Translations under genes and position numbers: made by a program | Assembly (NCBI GenBank): GCA_039025235.1 | Contig: JBCCOS010000006.1 | Span: forward strand, 124,001-188,000 | Direction of reading: 5' to 3' | DNA length: 64,000 bases | Origin: MED-G105 sp039025235 | GTDB taxonomy: Bacteria > Pseudomonadota > Alphaproteobacteria > Caulobacterales > Parvularculaceae | Part shown: positions 1 through 9,238 of the stretch, piece by piece | Numbering within the stretch: position 1 is the first letter of the stretch | Layout: the number at the start of each line of letters is the position of its first letter | The notes under the pieces: model-generated | Told to the model about the DNA's origin: nothing | The model's database searches: none | What the model saw: the letters and a program-made list of their open reading frames with translations, nothing else

Positions 1-474
1 TTAAACGGTACTGGGCGTAAGCGGTCACGACAAGTGACAAATGACTGGAACAAGACATCATCCGTCGACTTGAATGGATTAGACCGGGGGCCGAACAACG
101 ACATCACCTTTGCTCGGCATTTGCGTCATTTTTATCTAGACGCATCGGGAAGTGATCTGCGTGGCCAGGATGAACTGGTTGGCGTTTGTGGTCCTATTGG
201 TGCCTACTGGCGCCTTAGATTTCATTTGCATCCTAGCGTAAAAGCATCTTTAGCGCGTGACGGACGGTCTGTCCTGCTCGCTTTGCCAAATCGAGAAGGT
301 TGGCGCTTTAGAAGTAATTGTAAAAAGATTTCTATTGAAAAAAGCGTGTATACCGGTGCTGGTGAAGGTCCGATTCCTTCAGAACAAATTGTGTTGTCGG
401 GGAGCGGTTTAGAAAACAGTTTTCCAGGGGATATCCTTGTGAAATGGGGATTTCAGAGGATTGATGATGGATGA
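1..474 (+). CDS. Heparinase II/III family protein, C-terminal part (5' end outside window)
   Basis: The frame is open from base 1, so only the last 157 codons are present. The visible part resembles the C-terminal beta-sheet domain of the alphaproteobacterial heparinase II/III-like proteins: a HFYLDASGSDLRGQDEL strand, then RFHLHPSVKAS, then ALPNREGWRF, and a final LVKWGFQR strand. The catalytic (alpha/alpha)6 domain lies upstream and cannot be judged. Members are predicted periplasmic or surface polysaccharide lyases, but substrates for this branch are unknown. A GTG at 34 has no convincing ribosome binding site, so I treat it as internal. From memory, a heparinase-like gene often lies just before purH in this class. 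Here a sugar dehydratase gene sits between them. Family assignment is fairly sure; substrate is not. Confidence 0.75.
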   Translation, partial: LNGTGRKRSRQVTNDWNKTSSVDLNGLDRGPNNDITFARHLRHFYLDASGSDLRGQDELVGVCGPIGAYWRLRFHLHPSVKASLARDGRSVLLALPNREGWRFRSNCKKISIEKSVYTGAGEGPIPSEQIVLSGSGLENSFPGDILVKWGFQRIDDG

Positions 475-659
475 TGGTGTTTCACGAGGCATTGACTGCT
501 TCTTTATCGGCACGTGAGTTGATCAAGAGTTCGCTTGCTGTGTATTTTCACTTATCCTAAAAGATGTAGAGCTTAATCGGTGAGACCAAAATGGCGCAGC
601 CGTTTGTTCAGCTTGCTGTTGCTTGTATTCGTAAAGTAGTGGTGTGAGGAGTTCGAAAT

Positions 660-1895
660 TTGTTTACCCAGATTTTAAACGCCATCCGTGGAACGCCGCG
701 CACGGCACCAGGTGTTCCACTCTTCACCAACGACGAAATCGCCAGTTTAATGCCTCGGCCCTTACGCAGAGTCGATCAGCGAGCTGCCCAAAGACTTCTT
801 GCAGGAAAGCGCGTTTTGATCACAGGCGCGGGGGGAACAATTGGCTCGGAACTCGCGCGCCAGGCGGCATCATTTGAACCGGACTTGCTCGCGATTCTGG
901 ATAACGCCGAATTCAATCTGTACCAGATTGATATGGAAATGAAGCAGGCAGGGCATGGAGATATTCTTCACACATGCCTTACGGATGTTTGCCGGTTACC
1001 TCATTTGCAAAGGGTTTTCGACAGAGTCAAACCCGATGTCATCCTTCATGCCGCAGCTTTTAAGCATGTCCCTATCGTGGAAGAAAATCGCGCGGCCGGG
1101 GCTCTTGCGAATGTGAAGGGGGCTAAAAACGTTTTTGATGCTTCGGTCGATGCCGGCGCAGAATCCGTCGTCTTCATATCAACAGATAAGGCGGTTAATC
1201 CTTCGAGTTTTATGGGGGCAACCAAACGGATTGCGGAATTATACGCACAAGCTTTGGATGTCGCACAAAATGACACGCGTTTTGTTACGGTTCGATTTGG
1301 AAATGTTCTTGGCTCAACAGGTTCTGTTGTGCCTTTGTTTGCAAAGCAGATTGCAAAGGGCGGCCCCGTAACCGTTACACACCCGGATATTCAGCGATAT
1401 TTCATGACCACGCGAGAAGCCGTTCAATTGGTTTTACAGTCTGCGAGTTTGGACAATAAAAATGCATCAATCGTCGCTCATGACGGTCGAATATTTGTTT
1501 TAGACATGGGTGAACCGGTAAAGATATCTGACTTAGCAAAGCGTATGATTGAGTGGAAGGGGCTGACGCCTGGTCAGGATATTCAAATTGAGTTTACAGG
1601 GTTGCGGCCAGGCGAAAAACTATTCGAGGAAATATTTCTTGATACGGACAAATTGATAAATACTGGAGCGGACGGCGTTCTATTGGCATCGCCAGCAATG
1701 ATTGATTTACCGTTGTTAACGCCAAGGCTCAGTCAAGTTATCGAAAGTGCTGAAATGGGTGATGAAGAGGCGTTAGACGAAGCTGTCCATCACCTGGTTC
1801 CTGAGTTTAATCCTGCAAACAACAGTATGTCTGATGGAAGTGATAGTGAATTAAATAAAGTTGACCCAGGAAGTGTAAAACCTGGAATGGGTTAG
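660..1895 (+). CDS. Short FlaA1/CapD-type NDP-sugar 4,6-dehydratase or epimerase
   Basis: A 411-residue extended short-chain dehydrogenase. NAD binding is seen as GAGGTIG (residues 56-62). The active region shows STDK (174-177) followed by MGATK (185-189), where Met replaces the Tyr of the usual YxxxK. That SMK-like pattern is typical of WbpM/FlaA1/CapD inverting dehydratases, which convert UDP-GlcNAc-type sugars at the start of rare-sugar synthesis. The C-terminal RPGEKLFEEIF motif also fits. Long WbpM/CapD relatives carry four N-terminal membrane helices and an extra Rossmann domain (about 600 residues). This copy lacks both, so it should be soluble. Translation probably starts at TTG 660, with GAGGAG 8 nt upstream; no ATG is suitably placed. 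The acidic tail after about residue 385 is unusual. Product sugar is unknown. Confidence 0.85.
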   Translation: MFTQILNAIRGTPRTAPGVPLFTNDEIASLMPRPLRRVDQRAAQRLLAGKRVLITGAGGTIGSELARQAASFEPDLLAILDNAEFNLYQIDMEMKQAGHGDILHTCLTDVCRLPHLQRVFDRVKPDVILHAAAFKHVPIVEENRAAGALANVKGAKNVFDASVDAGAESVVFISTDKAVNPSSFMGATKRIAELYAQALDVAQNDTRFVTVRFGNVLGSTGSVVPLFAKQIAKGGPVTVTHPDIQRYFMTTREAVQLVLQSASLDNKNASIVAHDGRIFVLDMGEPVKISDLAKRMIEWKGLTPGQDIQIEFTGLRPGEKLFEEIFLDTDKLINTGADGVLLASPAMIDLPLLTPRLSQVIESAEMGDEEALDEAVHHLVPEFNPANNSMSDGSDSELNKVDPGSVKPGMG

Positions 1896-1989
1896 AAATA
1901 GTTCACGTTCTTTAAAGAGAAAACCCATTTTACGAATTAAATGAGCGAGCCTGATGACAAATCTGGCTGAGAAAAAGATTGGTGAAACA

Positions 1990-3618
1990 ATGACTGAAAC
2001 GACACCGAAAATAATACCGGTTCGTCGCGCGCTCATTTCGGTATCAGACAAATCAGGCGTCGATGAATTTGCAACGGGATTGGCTAAAAACGGGGTAGAG
2101 CTGATTTCGACAGGCGGCACAGCACAATTGCTTCGTGATGCGGGCTTATCAATTCGCGATGTTGCTGAGGTAACAGGTTCTCCCGAAATGATGGATGGTC
2201 GCGTAAAGACACTTCATCCCAACATACATGGTGGTATTCTTGCTGACCGTACTCGCTCATCGCATATATCCGCAATGGAAGAGCACAATATTCCATCGAT
2301 TGATCTTGTCGTGGTTAATTTGTACCCGTTCGAAAAGACAATATTAGGTGGTGCGGATGCACCGACAGCGATAGAGAACATTGATATTGGCGGACCTGCA
2401 ATGATCCGTGCTGCGGCAAAAAACCATCAAAGTGTTGGTATCGTCACAGATCCAGAAGACTATGATGAAGTCCTTGAAGCAATATCAGCCGGCGGTTTGA
2501 ACCTTGCTTTGCGCAAGAAGCTGGCTGCCATCGCATTTGCAAGAACGTCTGCCTATGATTCTGCTATAAGCCACTGGTTTGCACAACATATTGGCGATCC
2601 GTTACCACGTCGTGTCTCGCTGGCCGGAAAACGACAGGCGACCTTGCGTTATGGTGAAAATCCGCATCAATCAGCCGCGTTTTATACGAGCGTAGACTTG
2701 ATGAATGGCCAGGGAGCGAAACAAGATGCAGGTCTGCGCCCCGGGGTAGCGACGGCTCGTCAAATTCAGGGTAAAGAGCTTTCATATAATAATCTCAATG
2801 ATACCGACGCTGCGTATGAGTTGGCGGGGGAGATTGCGGGTGATCGTGCCGGTGTTGCCATTATTAAGCATGCCAATCCGTGTGGCGTCGCTCTCGGCGA
2901 CAATTTGCTTGAGGCTTACAAAAAGGCCTATCAATGTGATCCCGTTTCTGCTTTTGGCGGGGTGATTGCGATGACGCAACTCTTGAATGGGGAAACCGCG
3001 GAAGCAATATCTTCTGTCTTTACAGAAGTTATTATCGCACCTGATGCTGATGACGACGCCATTGCAGTCCTGTCGCGTAAGAAAAACCTCCGCCTTCTTC
3101 TTGCTGGCGATTTGCCGAATCCCGCGGCTGAAGGAATGGTGATGAAACCGCTTGCTGGTGGGTTTCTGTTTCAATCTCGTGATAGTGGGCGCATTAACCT
3201 AGATGCTTTAAAGGTCGTGACAAAACGTCAGCCAACAGAACAAGAATGGAAAGATATGATATTTTCATTCCAGGTTGCTAAGCATGTCAAATCAAATGCG
3301 ATTGTTTATGTCCGCGATGAGGCGACGGTCGGAATTGGTGCCGGGCAGATGAGCCGCGTGGATTCCAGCCGAATTGCTGCTCGAAAAGCAAAGGATGCGG
3401 CGTCTGCAGCGAATTTACATACGTCACTCACTGAAGGCTCAGTTGTCGCGTCTGATGCATTTTTTCCATTTGCTGACGGCTTAGAGGCAGCCATTGAGGC
3501 GGGGGCGACCGCCGTTATACAGCCTGGCGGTTCAATACGTGATGAAGATGTTATTGCGGCTGCGGATAAAGCGGGCGTGGCAATGGTTTTCACCGGCATG
3601 CGCCATTTCCGCCACTAA
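1990..3618 (+). CDS. purH: Bifunctional AICAR formyltransferase / IMP cyclohydrolase PurH
   Basis: Catalyses the last two steps of purine synthesis in the cytoplasm: formylation of AICAR, then ring closure to IMP. The N-terminal MGS-like cyclohydrolase domain opens with RRALISVSDKSG and contains ELISTGGTA and VKTLHPNIHGG. The formyltransferase domain contains LRYGENPHQSAAFY, SYNNLNDTDAAYEL and the active-site KHANPCG. The end, ATAVIQPGGSIRDEDVI and GMRHFRH, is the normal family terminus. An in-frame ATG at 1954 would add 12 residues; the start at 1990 gives 542 residues and better matches family length, but I cannot exclude 1954. The TAA stop (3616-3618) is also the first bases of a repeat element. 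Confidence 0.97.
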   Translation: MTETTPKIIPVRRALISVSDKSGVDEFATGLAKNGVELISTGGTAQLLRDAGLSIRDVAEVTGSPEMMDGRVKTLHPNIHGGILADRTRSSHISAMEEHNIPSIDLVVVNLYPFEKTILGGADAPTAIENIDIGGPAMIRAAAKNHQSVGIVTDPEDYDEVLEAISAGGLNLALRKKLAAIAFARTSAYDSAISHWFAQHIGDPLPRRVSLAGKRQATLRYGENPHQSAAFYTSVDLMNGQGAKQDAGLRPGVATARQIQGKELSYNNLNDTDAAYELAGEIAGDRAGVAIIKHANPCGVALGDNLLEAYKKAYQCDPVSAFGGVIAMTQLLNGETAEAISSVFTEVIIAPDADDDAIAVLSRKKNLRLLLAGDLPNPAAEGMVMKPLAGGFLFQSRDSGRINLDALKVVTKRQPTEQEWKDMIFSFQVAKHVKSNAIVYVRDEATVGIGAGQMSRVDSSRIAARKAKDAASAANLHTSLTEGSVVASDAFFPFADGLEAAIEAGATAVIQPGGSIRDEDVIAAADKAGVAMVFTGMRHFRH

Positions 3619-3907
3619 ATCGTTTCCAGGCCAAGTGTGCGCGGTTGGCAGCCCGTTTGCGTATTGGCGGAAACGCGTAAAAACAAAGACTTTAAGCGTC
3701 GTCCCGATTCCAATTGAAGTGTCGACGCTCTAAAGCTGTTCGCGTTTCGATGGAATCGGAACGCGGCTCTAAGTGTTTGTTTGGTCGGTCGAACAATTGT
3801 TCGACCTGTTGCCGAGTTAATGGACGGGAACCATCCACCGATCACACTTATCAGCAAAGCGCTTGAAAGCCGATCCGTTTCAAATGAAATTACTGAACGG
3901 TTTTAGA
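3616..3907. repeat. Compound palindromic repeat block between purH and gdhZ (no gene in 3619-3934)
   Basis: Three abutting units fill the convergent gap. Unit 1 (3616-3731) is a tail module, with GTTTCC near its left edge and GGAAAC further in, followed by a hairpin whose arms are AGCGTCG and CGACGCT around TTCCAATTGAA. Unit 2 (3731-3865) is a second hairpin followed by the P module, which carries the perfect 20-bp palindrome at 3787-3806 and ends ATCACACTTATCAGCAAAGC. Unit 3 (3866-3907) is a degenerate hairpin half. The same modules recur across the window. Position between two converging stops suggests a bidirectional terminator or 3'-end element; that role is inferred. Confidence 0.75.
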
Positions 3908-3934
3908 GTTCGATATGATAGAATTCAACCTTCG

Positions 3935-6900
3935 TCAAACCTTGGTGCGCTCAACGAGCTCGGCAAGCTTCTGTGTAAAGAGTGTAATTTTGCCAACCGA
4001 AATTCCACTACTAAGTTCTAGACTGGCTACATAGTCCTCGAACCATAGAATCTGTGAGTCATTCGCTTCAATCCACTGTCCCAGTAAATCCGTTGACCAT
4101 TTATTGGGGTCGCCTTCTGGTTCACGGTCAGCGAAAGCGGCTGCGTTCTTGGTGAGCGCTGCTTGTTGAGCTGTAAGATCGTCCGTCAGGCGGCGCATCG
4201 CCATTCTGTCATAATGCTGCTCAAATACTTCTTGGCGGGTATCAGTTCGTGCGCTTTCGATGCTGAGTGTATCGCCAACGGCGAAAAAGAGCGCTGCCGT
4301 TCCGATTGTCGACCAGCCCGTTTGATGCGTTAAATTTACAATCGGGAAGCCATATTCTAATATTGGCGCCAAGGCTGCATTAGTGGCGATCTGTTCGGTT
4401 GCACCCAATTCGCGCCATCTTTCCGTCACTTGCCTGATTTTTGACAATGAAGACGGCGTCAGAATAGACGTTGCTGATGCTTTCAATTCAGAAATAGCAT
4501 CTTTGTAAAGATCAACTAAACCCTTTATACCATTCTTTTCGAGTATCCCTAACGCCTTCACGTTTCGAAGTATTTGATAGACTTGTTCCGTGATAACTTT
4601 TGACAAAGCAACATAAAGATCAGTTTGCAAACTTGCCGATGCTTTGTTGTCCAATGCATCAACTGCGTCACGTAATTCACCTAAGTCTAGTATTCGTTGT
4701 GCACTCTCATAGGCAAGCGCGATATGCGGTAGTGCGGCACCGGTGGCTTCTGACGCTCGTTGTGCAAACGTGGCACCACAAGTATTCACCATATTGTTTG
4801 CCATACGCGTTGCGATGATTTCACGTCGCAATCGGTGGTTCACAAGGGGACCGGTAAATTTATGAAGTTGCTCTGGGAAGTAACCGAACAGCTCTGTTTC
4901 AAGTGCAGGGTCGTCTGGTGTCGATGAATCAACAAGGACATCAAACAATTGCATTTTTGCGTAGGCGAGAAGAACTGACAGTTCCGGACGTGTTAGCCCT
5001 TGGTTCGCCGCCTTCATCGCGTTCAGTCGTTTTTCGTCGGGTAGGTCCTCTAGCGCACGATCAAGCCGTCCTTCCGTCTCAAGAGCGCCTATAATCCGAG
5101 CATGCGCATCGAGGTCGCGCGGCGCACTACTCTGCATTTGTGTGAGTGCCCGCGTTTGTTCGTAATTGTGTTTAAGGACATAGGTAGCCACGTCTTCTGT
5201 CATCTCTTCCAAGAGACTATTCCGTGCATCTTCTTTTAGCGCCCCTTTTTCGATCGCTGCTGACAACAGAATCTTGATATTGACTTCGTGATCAGATGAA
5301 TCAACACCGGCTGAGTTATCAATAGCGTCAGTATTTACGCGTCCCCCCATGCGCGCAAATGCAATCCGCGCTTTCTGTGTCAGTCCAAGATTAGCCCCCT
5401 CGCCAATGACAGACATTTTCATGTCTTTTGCGTCTATACGGATGGTATCATTGTTTCTATCGCCAACCCGCCAGTTTTCTTCTGTCGTGTCCTTAAAGTA
5501 TGTGCCAATGCCTCCGAGCCAAAATAATTCCACGTCCATTTTAAGGATTGCTTGAATTAACTCGTTCGGTGTTAGCGTTTTTGCATCAACGTTCAGAAGC
5601 TTTTTCATTTGCGCTGATATAGGAATTGATTTTGAACTTCTTGAAAACACGCCACCACCTTTCGAAATAAGTGTCGTGTCATAGTCCTGCCAGGAGGACC
5701 GTGGTTTTTCGAAAAGACGCTTGCGTTCAGTCCATGTTTCAGAGTCTTTTGGTGTGGGATCAATAAAAATATCACGATGGTCAAAGGCGGCGACAAGCTT
5801 TATCTTTTTGGATAGAAGCATGCCATTGCCAAAGACGTCCCCCGACATGTCGCCGACGCCAGCAACGGTGAATGCTTGTTTTTGAATGTCTTTACCAATT
5901 TCTCGGAAATGGCGTTTAACCGCCTCCCATCCACCGCGCGCTGTGATGCCCATGACTTTGTGATCATAACCAGCAGACCCACCAGAGGCGAATGCATCAC
6001 CCAACCAGAAGCTATATTCTTCTGAGACGCTATTTGCCGTATCGGAAAATGCAGCTGTTCCTTTGTCGGCCGCTACCACAAGATAGGGGTCGAGTTCATC
6101 CCAGCGGACGATCTTGTCTGGTGTTACTGTCTCATCATTAACGATATTATCAGTAACATCGAGGAGTCCACGGATGAATTCGATATAAGCGGCGCGACCT
6201 TCTTCATAAACCTCATTTCTATTTCCACTAGTGGGAAGTTGTTTTGGATAGAAACCACCCTTTGAACCAGACGGCACGATAACCGCGTTTTTGACTCGCT
6301 GTGCTTTCACAAGGCCTAAGACTTCGGTTCGGAAGTCCTCACGCCGATCGGACCACCGCAGTCCACCGCGGGCAACCGGACCGAATCGCAAATGCACTCC
6401 ATCCACGCGAGGACCGGAAACAAAGATCTCGCGAAAAGGCTTAGGGTCGGGGATTTCATCTAAGTCACCCGACCTAATTTTAAACGAGATGTGGCTCTTC
6501 GGTTCGCCTTTGGCGGTAACCTGGAAATAGTTCGTGCGCGTTATTGCATTAAATAGATTGAGATAGCGTCGAATAATTCGATCTTCGTCAAGGCTCGCAA
6601 CATCTTGCAAAAGATCAGTCACTTTTGCCACGGCACTTGCCGCCTCTTTTTCCCGAGCATCGGGCTGTGACGGACCGGCGGGATTAAAGCGCGTGTGGAA
6701 GACCGCAATTAAAGAGCGCGCGATCTCAGGGTGCTTCGCCAATGTCTCTTCAATGTAAGCTTGTGAAACCGGCGATTTGGTTTGAAGGGCATAGCGTGCG
6801 CCGGCCCTGAGCACGGCAGCCTCGCGCCATGATAACCCTGCAAGAAGAACGAGGGCGTTGAACCCATCATCCTCGGCGCGTCCGTCAAGTATTGCTTCGA

Positions 6901-8833
6901 GAGCGTCCTCGAAATTGTTTTTGATTGCTGCAACGTTGATTTCGCGACGCGATTTTTCCTCTGTTTTGAAATCATTAATCCAAACTGTTTTATCAGGAGC
7001 GGCATCTGCTGGCCGGACGCGATAGCCTGCTTCGCTGAGAACATATAAACCAAGATTTTCAAAAGTGGGGATAAGATCAGAAAGGCGGTAGGGGGCTGCT
7101 CTTCCATAAAGCTTGATGCCAATGGTTGATGTTGTGTCGGTTGTATTTCCATAGACGGAAAGGGCACGGCGTTGATCGCCCATGCCTTCCATAATTGCGA
7201 TATCCTCCAGTGCCGTCTGAGCACCATTATTTTCTCGGTAACCTGCATCGAACGCATTTTCATAACGCGAGAACAGCCCTCGCGGTGTTATGCAGTCGTT
7301 TCTCTCTCTCATTTCTTCTAGAAGGTCATCCGCCCAGCTACGCGTGATTTCACGAATTTGTTTTGTCAGCTCACTGATGGGACGTCCTTCAGGTGCGCCA
7401 GGGTCAAGACCGATAATATAATGCACACGAACAAGCGCAGCATCGCCGAAATAAGGACTAAACGCTGAGATACGCCCGTTATATGTTTCACAAAGGAGAG
7501 CGCCAATGCGTTCCCTTGTAGAAGATGAGAAACGATCACGCGGTATAAAGACTAAAGCGGAGATAAAACGATCAAATCGGTCACGGCGCAGGAACAGTTG
7601 CGCGCGTGGTCGTTTGTATAAACGTAATATGCCAAGTGCGGTAGCGCGCAGTGAATCGGTATCACTTTGAAATATCTCATCGCGAGGAAAAGTCTCCAGT
7701 ATATTAAGAAGGGCCTTCTCATTATGCCCACCAGGAACAAAACCAGCCGATTCGGCGATGCGACGCACTTTGGCACTGAGAAGCGGGATATCAGAAGCGG
7801 GACGATTGTAAGCTTCAGAAGTAAAAAGCCCTACAAAGCGCGTTTCGCCCGTTGGCCGTCCATCGACAGAGTATGACTTTACGCCGAGGTAATCCATATG
7901 CACTCGTCGATGAACGAGCGAACGGATATTGGCCTTTGCCACGAGTAGTGGCTCCCCGGATTGCATAAAGTCGAGTACGGCTTCTGACGGGCGTCCGTCT
8001 TCGGTATATGTTGATCTTAAAATGAGTCGATCGGTCTCTTTTGCGATCCCTAGGTCTTCTGTTTGCTGTCGTTCAAATGAGGCAATGCCGTCACTTTCTT
8101 TAAATTCATAATGGCGTACACCAAGGAACGCAAAACGGTTGTCCCATAGCCACTTTAGGAATTCAATTGACTCTCGAAGGTCTTCGCGCTCAACGCCCTT
8201 AGGTCGGGCGCGTTCGAGTTGGGCAATGCAAGATGCAAGGCGCGCACGCATTGGCTCCCAATCGGCAACAGCAAGTGCAACATCATTGAGCACTTTTGAA
8301 ATCTCAGTGTGAAGATCACCGATTTCCGTGTCATCAACCGGTGGATCCATTTCGGCGCGAATAATCGATTCGCGAATGGGATGACCGTCTTCGCTCGCCG
8401 TCCTTACACCGTCTTGATCCCTATAGACATCAATGACTGCATTCAAAAAGAATGAAACGGGCTTGCCCGCGTCGCTGAGCGCTGCAGTGATCGAATCGAC
8501 GATAAACGGTTTATCATCGGTCACAATATCTAAAACAAGGCGAGGGCGTGGTGCCGTTTCGAGCTGGCTCAGCGCTAGTTTGACAATCGGTTGACCGGAT
8601 TTGCGTTTGTCTCCAGCGTTCCATAGGTCGATTGCGCGAATAAGAAGGGATTCCGGATTTTCCCAACTTTTTTCATCGCCTGTTGCGTAGAATACAATCT
8701 GATGAAGCAAATTCTCAAATGCTGGAAGAAGCTTGTTCTTTGCAGCTCTTGGTGATTTTTCATGTTTCGCTGCAAGGGCGACTACACTTTGTAAAATCTT
8801 TTCATCTTCGACGGCTTTAAAACCTTCTGGCAT
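3935..8833 (-). CDS. gdhZ: NAD-specific glutamate dehydrogenase, large (180 kDa) type
   Basis: At 1,632 residues this has the length of the L-GDH180 family (gdhB in Pseudomonas, gdhZ in Caulobacter), which oxidises glutamate to 2-oxoglutarate and ammonia in the cytoplasm, mainly for amino-acid catabolism. The N-terminal third carries ACT-like regulatory regions, for example FIVDSITAALSDAGKPVSFF. The catalytic core shows RGGLRWSDRREDFRTEVLGL, then VPSGSKGGFYPKQLP, VAADKGTAAFSDTAN and GVGDMSGDVFGNGMLLS (nucleotide fold). The C-terminal helical domain includes NQGLTRPELSVLLAYAKM. ATG start at 8833. It is transcribed alone on the minus strand, flanked on both sides by repeat elements that may insulate it. 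In Caulobacter this enzyme is tied to cell-cycle control, and divL lies a few kilobases away, but I see no direct link here. Confidence 0.95.
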   Translation of the reverse strand: MPEGFKAVEDEKILQSVVALAAKHEKSPRAAKNKLLPAFENLLHQIVFYATGDEKSWENPESLLIRAIDLWNAGDKRKSGQPIVKLALSQLETAPRPRLVLDIVTDDKPFIVDSITAALSDAGKPVSFFLNAVIDVYRDQDGVRTASEDGHPIRESIIRAEMDPPVDDTEIGDLHTEISKVLNDVALAVADWEPMRARLASCIAQLERARPKGVEREDLRESIEFLKWLWDNRFAFLGVRHYEFKESDGIASFERQQTEDLGIAKETDRLILRSTYTEDGRPSEAVLDFMQSGEPLLVAKANIRSLVHRRVHMDYLGVKSYSVDGRPTGETRFVGLFTSEAYNRPASDIPLLSAKVRRIAESAGFVPGGHNEKALLNILETFPRDEIFQSDTDSLRATALGILRLYKRPRAQLFLRRDRFDRFISALVFIPRDRFSSSTRERIGALLCETYNGRISAFSPYFGDAALVRVHYIIGLDPGAPEGRPISELTKQIREITRSWADDLLEEMRERNDCITPRGLFSRYENAFDAGYRENNGAQTALEDIAIMEGMGDQRRALSVYGNTTDTTSTIGIKLYGRAAPYRLSDLIPTFENLGLYVLSEAGYRVRPADAAPDKTVWINDFKTEEKSRREINVAAIKNNFEDALEAILDGRAEDDGFNALVLLAGLSWREAAVLRAGARYALQTKSPVSQAYIEETLAKHPEIARSLIAVFHTRFNPAGPSQPDAREKEAASAVAKVTDLLQDVASLDEDRIIRRYLNLFNAITRTNYFQVTAKGEPKSHISFKIRSGDLDEIPDPKPFREIFVSGPRVDGVHLRFGPVARGGLRWSDRREDFRTEVLGLVKAQRVKNAVIVPSGSKGGFYPKQLPTSGNRNEVYEEGRAAYIEFIRGLLDVTDNIVNDETVTPDKIVRWDELDPYLVVAADKGTAAFSDTANSVSEEYSFWLGDAFASGGSAGYDHKVMGITARGGWEAVKRHFREIGKDIQKQAFTVAGVGDMSGDVFGNGMLLSKKIKLVAAFDHRDIFIDPTPKDSETWTERKRLFEKPRSSWQDYDTTLISKGGGVFSRSSKSIPISAQMKKLLNVDAKTLTPNELIQAILKMDVELFWLGGIGTYFKDTTEENWRVGDRNNDTIRIDAKDMKMSVIGEGANLGLTQKARIAFARMGGRVNTDAIDNSAGVDSSDHEVNIKILLSAAIEKGALKEDARNSLLEEMTEDVATYVLKHNYEQTRALTQMQSSAPRDLDAHARIIGALETEGRLDRALEDLPDEKRLNAMKAANQGLTRPELSVLLAYAKMQLFDVLVDSSTPDDPALETELFGYFPEQLHKFTGPLVNHRLRREIIATRMANNMVNTCGATFAQRASEATGAALPHIALAYESAQRILDLGELRDAVDALDNKASASLQTDLYVALSKVITEQVYQILRNVKALGILEKNGIKGLVDLYKDAISELKASATSILTPSSLSKIRQVTERWRELGATEQIATNAALAPILEYGFPIVNLTHQTGWSTIGTAALFFAVGDTLSIESARTDTRQEVFEQHYDRMAMRRLTDDLTAQQAALTKNAAAFADREPEGDPNKWSTDLLGQWIEANDSQILWFEDYVASLELSSGISVGKITLFTQKLAELVERTKV

Positions 8834-8938
8834 TACATTTTTCTTTTCAAGTAAGCAGGTTGATGTCCTATTTAGAGGTCATGGAATTCATTTAAACAGT
8901 TAAGCTATTTCTGGTTACAAAAATACGAATTTTCGCCC

Positions 8939-9040
8939 TAAAGCGTCGACACTTCAATTGGAATTGGGACGACGCTTTAAGTCTTTGTTTGTGCGCATTT
9001 CCTTAACGCCAACCGCACACACTTGGCTTGTAAATGCTTT
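8939..9040. repeat. Hairpin plus tail repeat, full copy, in the 405-bp gap 8834-9238
   Basis: The arms AAAGCGTCG and CGACGCTTT flank TTCAATTGGAA. The tail module follows (CGCATTTCCTTAACGCC, then CACACACTTGGC, then AAATGCTTT). It is nearly the same as the copy at 57296-57398 and is the reverse complement of those at 48496 and 50422. It lies between two minus-strand genes, downstream of the membrane-protein gene. The rest of the gap (9041-9238) shows no supported gene; a 33-codon plus-strand reading frame at 9050 has no features I recognise. Confidence 0.75.
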
Positions 9041-9238
9041 GGGAGCGATATGCTCTTCGATTATTTACTCGGAAGGCGACGTCTTTTTCCAAGTTTCGCG
9101 GAAGTCTCGCTTGTTCGCCGATTAGCAAGTGCAAAAAGTCCAAATGATTGATGAGATTGTAAAACTTCGTATGCGCTATTAAAAATACGTAAAATGCCGG
9201 TGCGTTTTTCGTAAGGACATTGCTAATCACAAACTAAG

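Noticed and set aside
3787..3806. Repeats as a CRISPR array
   Set aside because: Copies are dispersed over tens of kilobases and are not separated by regular spacers; no cas genes are present.
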